NCBI GenBank assembly: GCA_013813825.1
Contig: JACCRA010000306.1
Location: 1-6,142 of the forward strand
DNA from: Pyrinomonadaceae bacterium
GTDB lineage: Bacteria; Acidobacteriota; Blastocatellia; Pyrinomonadales; Pyrinomonadaceae
Length of the DNA: 6,142 bases
Reading direction: 5' to 3'
Shown: positions 1 to 6,142 of the stretch, piece after piece
Numbering within the stretch: the first letter of the stretch is position 1
Layout: each line of letters begins with the position of its first letter
Position numbers and translations under genes: made by a program
The notes under the pieces: model-generated
What the model saw: the letters and a program-made list of their open reading frames with translations, nothing else
The model's database searches: none
Told to the model about the DNA's origin: nothing

Positions 1-823
1 TCACTCCGTCGCCGTCGAGCCAGTCTTCCGCCCGGTACACGCCGTCTGGAAGGTGCCGGATCACGGCGCGCATCATCCGCGACGAGTAATTGATCAAGTG
101 CCCGGCGTACTCCCTCGCTTCCGTCGCGCCCGCGCGTTCGACGATCTCTGAGAGCCGCGCCGCGCCGGTCTTGAGCGAGCCGATCTGCGCCTCGAAATCC
201 GCCCGTCGCTCCTCCGCCCCGCGCACGTTCGCCAGCAGCAAACGCATCACGTCCGCGACGATCTCGCCGCCGCGCACCAAATGAATTGGCGGGATTCGCA
301 GCCCCTCGCCGTACACATCCGTCGCCACTCCCATCGACCCCGGACTCGCCCCGCCGATGTCGGCATGATGCGCGCGGTTAGCAACGAAGAAAAACGGGTG
401 TCGGGTGTCGGGTGTCGGGTGTCGGTGAAGAGTGCGAACAGGACTTGAGTTTTTACCTGACACCCGACACCTGACACCTGACACCTGCTCGAAGACGCCG
501 CTGACGAGAGTGACGTCCGGCAGGTGCGTGCCGCCAGCGAAGGGATCGTTTAAGGCGACCACGTCGCCGGGACCAATCGTGGTTTCGCGGAGCGCGGCGG
601 CGACTGCCATCGGCATCGAGCCGAGATGCACCGGCATGTGATCGCCTTGCGCGATGACGCGGCCGGCGGCGTCGAAGACGGCGCACGAGTAATCGCGCCG
701 CTCCTTGATGTTGGGCGAGAAGGCCGTGCGCCGGAGCGCGATGCCCATCTCTTCCGCGACCGAAGTGTAGAGCGCGCGGTAGATTTCCAATGTCGTCGGA
801 TCAAAGCGTGCTCGCTGTTTCAT
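1..823 (-). CDS. hyuB: Hydantoinase B / oxoprolinase subunit HyuB, N-terminal half (runs off the left edge), with an in-frame repeat insertion
   Basis: This is probably the B subunit of a two-subunit HyuA-HyuB enzyme (N-methylhydantoinase, 5-oxoprolinase, acetone/acetophenone carboxylase superfamily), cytoplasmic; the substrate cannot be told. The start is the ATG at 823-821, which overlaps the hyuA stop as ATGA. No Shine-Dalgarno is visible, so translation is probably coupled to hyuA. I translated it by hand: 274 codons with no stop to the left edge. Family motifs are SPNIKERRDYSCAVFD (residues about 36-51), HMPVHLGSMP (about 62-71), NDPFAGGTHLPDVT (about 93-106), FFVANRAHHADIGG (about 145-158), then PGSM and EGLRIPPIHLV. 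HyuB proteins are usually around 520-570 residues, so roughly half is present. The oddity is residues about 113-143: this stretch between VF and FFVANRAHH is encoded by a palindromic heptamer repeat, where relatives normally have only a short linker. The frame is preserved, so I call it a gene and not a pseudogene, although function is untested. Confidence 0.88.
   Translation of the reverse strand, partial: MKQRARFDPTTLEIYRALYTSVAEEMGIALRRTAFSPNIKERRDYSCAVFDAAGRVIAQGDHMPVHLGSMPMAVAAALRETTIGPGDVVALNDPFAGGTHLPDVTLVSGVFEQVSGVRCRVSGKNSSPVRTLHRHPTPDTRHPFFFVANRAHHADIGGASPGSMGVATDVYGEGLRIPPIHLVRGGEIVADVMRLLLANVRGAEERRADFEAQIGSLKTGAARLSEIVERAGATEAREYAGHLINYSSRMMRAVIRHLPDGVYRAEDWLDGDGV
395..487. repeat. 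Palindromic element with heptanucleotide tandem arms, inside hyuB
   Basis: On the plus strand the left arm is four exact tandem copies of CGGGTGT (395-422) plus a partial fifth. The right arm, read on the minus strand from 487 to 460, is three copies of CAGGTGT and one of CGGGTGT, then a partial CAGGTAA. The arms are complementary and enclose a non-repetitive spacer of about 30 bases (roughly 423-452), so a long hairpin can form. The visible element is 93 bases, 31 codons, and leaves hyuB in frame. Seven is not a multiple of three, so each arm cycles through the frames and encodes a heptapeptide-periodic stretch (QVSGVRC in one arm, HPTPDTR in the other). Exact ends are uncertain by a few bases because the uninterrupted gene is not available. 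No transposase is encoded; if mobile, it would need help in trans. Confidence 0.85.
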
Positions 824-2913
824 AGCATGATGATCAAGTTGCCGTGATGGTCGAGCTGTGCGGCGGCGACGCCGGAGGAGGGGACCAAAGTCGTCGAAGA
901 ATACTCAATGACGATGCAGGGAGTCTTGAGTTGTGCGCCCGGCGTCAAATCATCGCGGCGATAGACGGCGACTGTCGCCGCTTGTTTCGTCAGATAAACT
1001 TTTTCACTGTCGTGCGGCGGGGCGGCAAGCGGTGCGGATGAACGTCCCGGCTGCTTGGCGCGTCGCGCCTGCAACTTGGCGACGAGACCGAGCGAGCGCA
1101 GCCGCGCGCTGACGATCTCGACCGCATTTTCTTCGCGCGCGTAGCCGTAACGCGCGAGGTGCGCGCGGTGAAAAGCGGCGACGAGCGCGCGGCCTCTGTG
1201 CGCCGTGATCTCCAACTCGAACGACTGGCCTTTGTATCTCGCGGCGACGCTCCGTTCATGTTGCTGTTTGTCGTTCGCGAAGCCTTCGCGGTGCAACGCC
1301 GTGCGGGCGGCGCGCTCCATCTCCACCCACGCGCGTTCGAGTTTGGCGAGGTCGTCACCGCTGCCACCGTCGCCTTTGCCGCCATCCGCGACTGTGAGCA
1401 TGACGGTGCGGCTGGAATCTTTGATCACGTCAGAGGCGAGCGCGCCGAGCGCCGAGAGAGCGCCGGGGTCGCGCGGCACGACAACGCGCGGAATCCGTAA
1501 ACTTTGCGCCAACGCGACGGCGTGCAATCCGCCCGCGCCGCCGAACGAGACCAGCGTGAAGCCGCGCGGATCATACCCGCGCTCGATTGACACCGCGCGC
1601 AACGCCCGCTCCATCCCGGCATTGACGACGCGCACCACGCCGAGCGCCGCCTCGATGGCGCTCACACGTCGTCCGCCCGCCGCGCTCATCTCCCGCGCAA
1701 GTTGCGTCAACACGTCGCGGGCGCGCTCGGCATCGAGGCTGAAGTCGCCGCCCAGCAATTGCCCGCCGCCGAAGCGTCCGAGGACGAGGTTCGCGTCCGT
1801 CACCGTCGGCAGCGCGCCGCCGCGCCCGTAGCAGGCCGGCCCCGGTTCGGCCCCGGCTGACTCCAGCCCGACGCGCAACGAACCGCCCGCGTCCACGCGC
1901 GCCACCGAACCGCCGCCCGCTCCGACCGTATGAATGTCCAAGACCGGAATCGCGATGGGCATTCCGCTGATCGTCGCCTCGTTAGTCGTCCGCGTCTCGC
2001 CCGCAACGCACAAGGCCACATCGGTCGAAGTGCCGCCCATGTCGAACGTCAACACGTCAGCGGCTTTCGCCTGCCGCGCCGCCCGCAACGCGCCGACCAC
2101 ACCGCCCGCCGGCCCCGACAAGATCGTGCGGACGGGTTCGCCAGCCGCCACCCGCGCCGACACGCTCCCGCCCGACGATTGCATCACCCGCAGGCCGGGC
2201 GCTTCCCTCCCCAGCCGTCCGAGGTACGCGCCCATCAGCGGTTGCAGGTAAGCGTTAATGACGACGGTGGAAGTGCGCTCGTACTCGCGATACTCCGGCA
2301 AGATTTCATGTGAGATCGACAGCGGCACGCCGAGCGCCGCGAGCGCCTTTTTAATTTTTCTCTCGTGTTCCGGCCGCACGAAAGAAAAGAGCAGCGAAAC
2401 GGCGATTGACTCGACACGCGCCCGCCTCAGTTGCTCCACCAACTTCCGCAAGTCCGCTTCGTCCAATTTCTCTAACACCTCGCCGGACGCCGCCACCCGC
2501 TCGCGCACACCGAGGCGCAAGCGCCGTGGGACCAACGGCGGTGGCTTCTCGCCGTCCAGATCGTACAGCGACGGGCGCGCCTGCCGCCCGATCTCCAACA
2601 CGTCCTCAAAGCCGGCGGTTGTCACCAAGCCGGCACGCGCGCCCCTCCGCTCCAATAGCGCATTGGTCCCCACCGTCGTCCCATGCGCCACCTCGATCTC
2701 GCGTACCCGCGCGCCGGTCTCACCGGCGATCCGCCGTAAACCTTCCGCAATCGCCCGCGACGGATCGCCCGGCGTCGAGGCCAGCTTAAAAATATGCAGT
2801 CGATTATTCTTCTGAAAAACAAAATCCGTGAACGTCCCGCCCGTGTCCACGCCGACACGAACAGGCTCTGAATTTCGCTTTGCAGTTTTAGAGGTTGGCA
2901 CAGGAAAGCTCAA
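820..2913 (-). CDS. hyuA: Hydantoinase A / oxoprolinase subunit HyuA
   Basis: A subunit of a HyuA-HyuB enzyme. In this family the A subunit carries an ASKHA-like ATP-binding fold and works with HyuB on hydantoins, 5-oxoproline or, in the carboxylase branch, ketones; the substrate here is unassigned. It has 697 residues, normal for the family. Domains in order: Hydant_A_N with the phosphate-binding VGVDTGGTFTDFV (about 20-32), the central hydantoinase/oxoprolinase domain with DMGGTSTDVAL (about 290-300), GPACYGRGG (about 357-365) and GGAGGLHAVALA (about 456-467), and a C-terminal domain ending in DHHGNLIIML. A Gly/Asp-rich stretch (VADGGKGDGGSGDD, about 505-520) looks like a flexible insertion. 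The start is unusual: the longest frame begins with TTG at 2913, a TAA lies four codons upstream, and no clear ribosome site precedes it. A GTG at 2901 is the alternative. Both lie before the first conserved motif. Its last bases overlap hyuB by ATGA, indicating an operon. Confidence 0.95.
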   Translation of the reverse strand: MSFPVPTSKTAKRNSEPVRVGVDTGGTFTDFVFQKNNRLHIFKLASTPGDPSRAIAEGLRRIAGETGARVREIEVAHGTTVGTNALLERRGARAGLVTTAGFEDVLEIGRQARPSLYDLDGEKPPPLVPRRLRLGVRERVAASGEVLEKLDEADLRKLVEQLRRARVESIAVSLLFSFVRPEHERKIKKALAALGVPLSISHEILPEYREYERTSTVVINAYLQPLMGAYLGRLGREAPGLRVMQSSGGSVSARVAAGEPVRTILSGPAGGVVGALRAARQAKAADVLTFDMGGTSTDVALCVAGETRTTNEATISGMPIAIPVLDIHTVGAGGGSVARVDAGGSLRVGLESAGAEPGPACYGRGGALPTVTDANLVLGRFGGGQLLGGDFSLDAERARDVLTQLAREMSAAGGRRVSAIEAALGVVRVVNAGMERALRAVSIERGYDPRGFTLVSFGGAGGLHAVALAQSLRIPRVVVPRDPGALSALGALASDVIKDSSRTVMLTVADGGKGDGGSGDDLAKLERAWVEMERAARTALHREGFANDKQQHERSVAARYKGQSFELEITAHRGRALVAAFHRAHLARYGYAREENAVEIVSARLRSLGLVAKLQARRAKQPGRSSAPLAAPPHDSEKVYLTKQAATVAVYRRDDLTPGAQLKTPCIVIEYSSTTLVPSSGVAAAQLDHHGNLIIML

Positions 2914-2920
2914 GAAAAAT

Positions 2921-2949
2921 GATTAAATGATGAATGCCGCAATGATGAA
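2921..2949 (-). promoter_or_regulatory. Weak candidate promoter for hyuAB
   Basis: Read on the minus strand, TTCATC (2949-2944) and TTAATC (2926-2921) are separated by 17 bases and resemble poor -35 and -10 boxes. Transcription would begin near 2913, at the TTG proposed as the hyuA start, giving a nearly leaderless message. The match is weak and this AT-rich stretch belongs to a palindromic repeat, so chance resemblance is quite possible. The alternative is read-through from the upstream protease gene. Confidence 0.15.
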
Positions 2950-2999
2950 TTAAAGACAGATAATTTGAATCCATCATTCATCATTCCGCATTCATCATT
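2926..2999. repeat. AT-rich palindromic element between the CHAT protease gene and hyuA
   Basis: AATGATGAATGC at 2926-2937 is the exact reverse complement of 2988-2999, and AATGATGAAT at 2941-2950 of 2976-2985. A small internal loop (three bases against two) lies between the two stem segments, with about 25 bases in the apical loop. Read on the minus strand, the outer arm has 7-base periodicity (TGATGAA, TGCGGAA, TGATGAA, TGATGGA), the same design as the element in hyuB but with a different unit. The arm begins inside the last codons of the protease gene and provides its TGA stop, followed at once by a second TGA. On the minus-strand transcript the hairpin is followed by a U-rich stretch (five Us at 2919-2915), so it might act as a weak terminator or RNA-stability element between the genes. 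That role is inference. Confidence 0.8.
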
Positions 3000-5900
3000 G
3001 CTCCTCTGGCTGCGGCGATTTCTCGTTCAGACTTTTCCACTCGCCGGATTGAATGAAGCTGGCCCAATAGAACGGGTGGCGACGGTCTTCGGTTTGCGGA
3101 TTGACTTTGAGCGTGCCGGCGATGCTGCGTTGCGCGCCGCCGTCGCCGCTTTGCGTCGAGGCTGCGCCGCGAATTATCTCTAGTTGAACTTGCCGGAGTG
3201 CTTCCGTCCGCCCCTCGCCTGATTGCAGGCGTTTGTAATAAGCGACCATCAGATCGCGCGTCGCCGCGTCCGACACTTGCCAGAGGCTCATCACTTGCGA
3301 CTCGGAGCCAGCTAAAACTAACGCGCGGCGCAGACCATAGACGCCTTCGCCGTTTTTCACTTCGCCGATGCCAGTTTCGCAGGCCGAGAGGACGACGAGC
3401 TTGGTCCCCCATAAGTCTAAGACCGCCGCTTCGAGCGCGGTCAGCACGCCGTCCTCACCGTTCGCGCTCCGCCGCCCGTTGGCTCCCGCGAGGGCGACGC
3501 CGGAGCGAAGCAGCAAATTCTCGCTGCCCGTTTGACCGCCGAGCGTCAGGCCGCGCGTGTCGCCGGCGACGGCGCGGGCAGTTGTTTGATCGGGCAGGAA
3601 GAAGCCGTGCGTCGCGATGTGGAGAAGGCGTGGGCCGGCGACAGTTTTCAGCGCGGCCTCGGTGGCCTCGGCGGCGGTCAGCACCCGCGCGTTCGGCAGC
3701 AGCGCGCCGAGGGCGGCGGCTTCGCCCGCCGTGCCGGGCAGACGCGAGAAACGCACCGTCGTTGACATAAAGTCGAAGGAACGGCGATTCGCACTCCCTT
3801 CCGGCGCGGCGGCGACGGCAGCGGCGACGGCGACGGGCGCGGTTTGAGCAGTTGACGCGGAAGCAACGTCAGCCGCCGCGACGCCGCCCGCATCGAATTG
3901 TGGATCGGCGAACACGATTGGTCCCTGCCGGCTCGCCGTCTTGACGTTCAAGCGCAGCAGGTCGCGCCCGCTGGTCAGGTAGGTAATCGAGTAGTCCTCG
4001 ACGAGGTAGCGATCCCGCTCGTCCACGAGCGCCGCGAAGGGGACCAAGTTGAGCGCGCCGTCCGGCGAGAGGAAAATTTGTTTGGTGTCGCCGAGCAAAC
4101 GCCGCACCGGGCGCATCACCGTCTCGTCGAGCGAGCGCGCCAGTGGCCGCGCGTCCATCCGGCGCGGATCGGCGAGCGCGGCGCGCAGGGCCGCTACCTG
4201 CTGCTCGATGCCGGCCGCTTCGCCGAGTTCGACCCACGCTGGCGCAGCGCCGGAGCGCAGCACGTAGGCCACGTAGCGCGGCGTGCCCCACCGCTCCGCT
4301 CTGGTCTTGGCGGTGGCGATGTACGGGCGATAGATCGCCATCTCGACGAGCGCCGCGCCGGCGGGCAACACGGCTTGGACGCGGTCGAGCGTGATCGTCT
4401 GCGACTGCGCGCGATACTCCGCGCTACGCGCGCTGATCGCGGTCTCTAATCTTTCCGCTTCGGAGTTTAATTTCGCGAGCCTTGATTGATACTCTTCAGG
4501 CGGCGTCTGCCCCGCGCCTTTCAGGACCAGCGCGGCGAGTTGCGCGCGAACGACGGAGAGTTCTTCGAGCAACGCGCGATCTTCAGGACGCAGGCGACGG
4601 CGCAAGACCGCGATCTGTTCGCTCGAAGCGTCGAGCACGCGGCCTTTGCGTTGCAGGATACTGGTCAGCGCGAGGCGCAATGCCGCCGGGTCGTTCGGCG
4701 CTCCGCGCGTGTGCAAAAAGATCGAATAGTCGCCGCCCTCGGCGATGGATGCCATGTACAACTGCTTCTGCTGTTCGGTGCCAACCGTCAGGAGCAGCGC
4801 GAGTTGCCGCTCGCGGATGTCGCTGGAACGCTGCCGGGCGGCCACGGCGCGCGGCAGATCGTTTTGCACGAAGTAATCGACTGAGAGATTAGCCAGCAGG
4901 GTCGCGAGCGTCGGATGCTCACTTCCCAAACGCCGCTCGGTAACGGCGAGGCTGCGCTGGTGGAGCGCTGTCGCGCGCGGATAATCACCTTTCGCGAAGT
5001 GCAGCATCGCGTGGTTGTTCAGCGAGATGCCGACCTCCTCGCTGTCCGCGCCGATCACTTTTTCGCGGATCGCCAGCGAGCGCACAAACAACGGCTCGGC
5101 GCGCTCGTACTGCTGTCCCGCGAGGTAAGCGCCGGCCAGATTATCGAGCGCGCTGGCGAACAGGCGGTGCTCCGTGCCGACCTTCTTTTCAAAAATTCTC
5201 AAGGCGCGCTCGAACGATTCCACGGCTCGCGCGAGATCGCCGCGCTCCTGATAAACCGTCGCCAGATTGTTCAGAGATTTGGCGACGCCGGGATGCTCCG
5301 GCCCGAAAGTTTGTTCGCGAATCTTGAGGCCGCGTTGCAGCAATTCCTCGGCGCGCGCGTAGTCGCCCTTCGCGTAGAACAGCAGCCCCAAGTTGTCGAG
5401 AATGACGGCCACTTCCGGGTGCGATTGGCCCAGCACTTTCTCGTTGACCGCGAGAGCGCGCTGGAACAGCGGCTCGGCCTGTAAGAAGTCGCCGCGCTGC
5501 TCGAAGAGCGACGCTAAGTTGTTTAAGGCCGTCGCCACGTCAGGGTGCTCCGGCCCCTGCGCCTTCTCCTTGATACGGACGACACGACGGTAAAGCTGTT
5601 CGGCGCGGTCGAGATCGCCGGACGCCTGCGCGATGCTAGCGAGATTGTTCAGCGAGACGGCGGTATCTGGATGTTCCGGTCCGAGTTTACGTTCGCGGAT
5701 CGCCAGCGCGCGGCGGTTGAGTTGTTCGGCGCGGGCGTAGTCGTCGCGCTCATCATAGAGCAACGCCAGATTGTTGAGCGCGGTCGCCACTTTCGGATCG
5801 TCCGGCCCGTGTGCCTTTTCGATAATCGCGACCGCGCGTTGCAAGAGCGGCTCGGCGCGCGTGTAATCGCCCTGCTCAATGTAGAGCGTGGCGAGGTTGT

Positions 5901-6142
5901 TGAGCGGCGCGCCGAGATTCTGGCTCTCCACGCCGAGCGCCTGCTCGTAAAGCGAGATGGCGCGTTGCAGCGCCAGTTCGGAGCGACGGTAGTCGCCGCT
6001 GGCTCTATACAGTTCGCCGAGGACGTTGAGCGGGCCGGCGATCAACTGTTGGCTCAACTCGACGGGCAGCCCGACGTTTTCCTCCGCCAACGCCAGCACC
6101 TTCTCGGCCAGCGGAATGGCGCGCGCGTAATCGCCGGCGGCG
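2995..6142 (-). CDS. TPR-CHAT caspase-like protease (N-terminus beyond the right edge)
   Basis: A large CHAT-domain cysteine protease fused to tetratricopeptide repeats, related to HetF/separase/caspase-clan proteins. The frame is open to the right edge (in-frame GDYARAIPLAEK upstream of a GTG at 6099), so the real start, and any signal peptide, is outside the window; at least 1048 codons are present. Counting from the GTG at 6099: nine full 42-residue kinesin-light-chain-type TPRs (23-400), a degenerate capping repeat (401-442), a helical, partly coiled-coil-like linker (about 443-570), and a CHAT domain (about 650-1021). The expected catalytic pair is present: His831 in HIATHGFF and Cys907 in LSACETGIG. 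LSPDGALNLVPFAAL and HPFYWASFIQSGEW are further CHAT hallmarks. An Ala/Val-rich insert lies at about 739-771. TPRs probably bind a partner or substrate that controls proteolysis, as known for other TPR-CHAT proteins such as the type III-E CRISPR partner Csx29, but no effector RNP, gasdermin or obvious substrate gene is in view. Confidence 0.93.
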   Translation of the reverse strand, partial: AAGDYARAIPLAEKVLALAEENVGLPVELSQQLIAGPLNVLGELYRASGDYRRSELALQRAISLYEQALGVESQNLGAPLNNLATLYIEQGDYTRAEPLLQRAVAIIEKAHGPDDPKVATALNNLALLYDERDDYARAEQLNRRALAIRERKLGPEHPDTAVSLNNLASIAQASGDLDRAEQLYRRVVRIKEKAQGPEHPDVATALNNLASLFEQRGDFLQAEPLFQRALAVNEKVLGQSHPEVAVILDNLGLLFYAKGDYARAEELLQRGLKIREQTFGPEHPGVAKSLNNLATVYQERGDLARAVESFERALRIFEKKVGTEHRLFASALDNLAGAYLAGQQYERAEPLFVRSLAIREKVIGADSEEVGISLNNHAMLHFAKGDYPRATALHQRSLAVTERRLGSEHPTLATLLANLSVDYFVQNDLPRAVAARQRSSDIRERQLALLLTVGTEQQKQLYMASIAEGGDYSIFLHTRGAPNDPAALRLALTSILQRKGRVLDASSEQIAVLRRRLRPEDRALLEELSVVRAQLAALVLKGAGQTPPEEYQSRLAKLNSEAERLETAISARSAEYRAQSQTITLDRVQAVLPAGAALVEMAIYRPYIATAKTRAERWGTPRYVAYVLRSGAAPAWVELGEAAGIEQQVAALRAALADPRRMDARPLARSLDETVMRPVRRLLGDTKQIFLSPDGALNLVPFAALVDERDRYLVEDYSITYLTSGRDLLRLNVKTASRQGPIVFADPQFDAGGVAAADVASASTAQTAPVAVAAAVAAAPEGSANRRSFDFMSTTVRFSRLPGTAGEAAALGALLPNARVLTAAEATEAALKTVAGPRLLHIATHGFFLPDQTTARAVAGDTRGLTLGGQTGSENLLLRSGVALAGANGRRSANGEDGVLTALEAAVLDLWGTKLVVLSACETGIGEVKNGEGVYGLRRALVLAGSESQVMSLWQVSDAATRDLMVAYYKRLQSGEGRTEALRQVQLEIIRGAASTQSGDGGAQRSIAGTLKVNPQTEDRRHPFYWASFIQSGEWKSLNEKSPQPEEQ
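3787..3885 (-). repeat. Low-complexity Ala/Val-rich coding segment within the CHAT domain
   Basis: This segment encodes residues about 739-771 (counting from the GTG at 6099), almost only Ala, Val, Ser, Thr and Gly, ending in PEGSANRRS. The DNA between about 3797 and 3840 is a run of GCGGCGACG-like units, typical of slippage-prone sequence. It sits between the VFADPQF strand and the FSRLPGTAGEAAAL segment of the CHAT fold, a position where a surface loop can vary in length. It is probably a flexible loop; a processing site is possible but unsupported. Confidence 0.6.
4774..6142 (-). repeat. 126-bp periodic DNA encoding the TPR array
   Basis: The coding sequence repeats with a strict 126-base (42-residue) period. 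Complete units start at minus-strand positions about 6033, 5907, 5781, 5655, 5529, 5403, 5277, 5151 and 5025; a degenerate last unit covers 4899-4774 and a partial unit lies at the right edge. The consensus per unit is LNNLA-x-LY-x4-GDY-x2-AE-x-L-x2-RAL-x-I-x-E-x2-LGPEHP-x-VA. Units are diverged in the variable positions but show no length change through unit 10. The GPEHP turn that links helix pairs marks the kinesin-light-chain type of TPR. The array forms a superhelix for protein binding. Confidence 0.9.

Noticed and set aside
395..487. Possible CRISPR or CRISPR-like array
   Set aside because: Units are 7 bases, directly tandem, with no spacers, and form inverted arms. That is a palindromic element, not repeat-spacer structure.
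385..495. CGAAGA direct repeats (385-390 and 490-495) as a target-site duplication
   Set aside because: Both copies encode conserved Phe-containing residues flanking the linker, and removing one copy with the element would leave VF fused to VANR, shorter than the family's usual linker. Coincidence is more likely.
432..641. Small plus-strand frame crossing the repeat (contains PDTRHLTPDT)
   Set aside because: The peptide simply reflects the heptamer arm read in another frame, it lies antisense to hyuB, and no ribosome site is evident.
1..823. hyuB as a pseudogene disrupted by the repeat
   Set aside because: Codon-by-codon reading from ATG 823 to the left edge gives no stop, and conserved motifs on both sides are in the same frame.
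1205..1831. Long plus-strand open frame opposite hyuA
   Set aside because: It is antisense to a well-conserved gene; its composition (Arg/Ser/Pro/Ala-rich) is that expected from the complement of GC-rich codons, with no recognisable domain.
4915..5484. Plus-strand open frame of 189 codons opposite the TPR array
   Set aside because: It mirrors the 126-base TPR periodicity on the wrong strand and resembles no family; it is a shadow of the real repeat-coding frame.
2995..6142. Craspase-like (type III-E CRISPR) or gasdermin pore-forming system
   Set aside because: No gRAMP effector, Csx30-like substrate, CRISPR repeats or gasdermin gene is in the window; the downstream genes are a metabolic hydantoinase pair. 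Partners beyond the right edge cannot be excluded.

Overview
The window is GC-rich bacterial DNA. It carries three genes, all read from the minus strand and packed closely, so in transcription order they run from right to left. First comes a large TPR-CHAT caspase-like protease (2995-6142, its N-terminus beyond the right edge). Then come hyuA (820-2913) and hyuB (1-823, its C-terminal half beyond the left edge). hyuA and hyuB share an ATGA overlap and encode the two subunits of a hydantoinase/5-oxoprolinase-type, ATP-dependent amidohydrolase or carboxylase. There is no RNA gene, CRISPR array, transposase or integrase, and no gene-free stretch above 300 bases. The only real intergenic gap is 81 bases (2914-2994).

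The most unusual content is two palindromic elements built the same way: an arm of tandem 7-base units, a spacer, then the complementary arm. One (about 395-487) lies inside the hyuB reading frame. By hand translation the frame stays open through it and conserved HyuB sequence resumes directly afterwards, so it appears to add a peptide of about 31 codons between two conserved blocks instead of destroying the gene. The other (about 2926-2999) has a different, AT-rich unit. It fills the gap between the protease gene and hyuA, supplies the protease's stop codon and lies directly upstream of an atypical hyuA start. They look like members of a dispersed repeat family, comparable in principle to the Rickettsia palindromic elements known to sit in-frame in coding genes.

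The TPR-CHAT protein has a clean array of 42-residue kinesin-light-chain-type TPRs followed by a CHAT domain with both expected catalytic residues, His and Cys, so it is probably an active protease. Its target and regulator are not visible here. Nothing ties it functionally to the hydantoinase pair except shared orientation.

Organism: high GC, large TPR-CHAT proteins and abundant 7-base palindromic repeats suggest a large-genome soil or environmental bacterium. Acidobacteriota (Blastocatellia-like) is my best guess, from general recollection of such repeats and not from anything decisive in the window.
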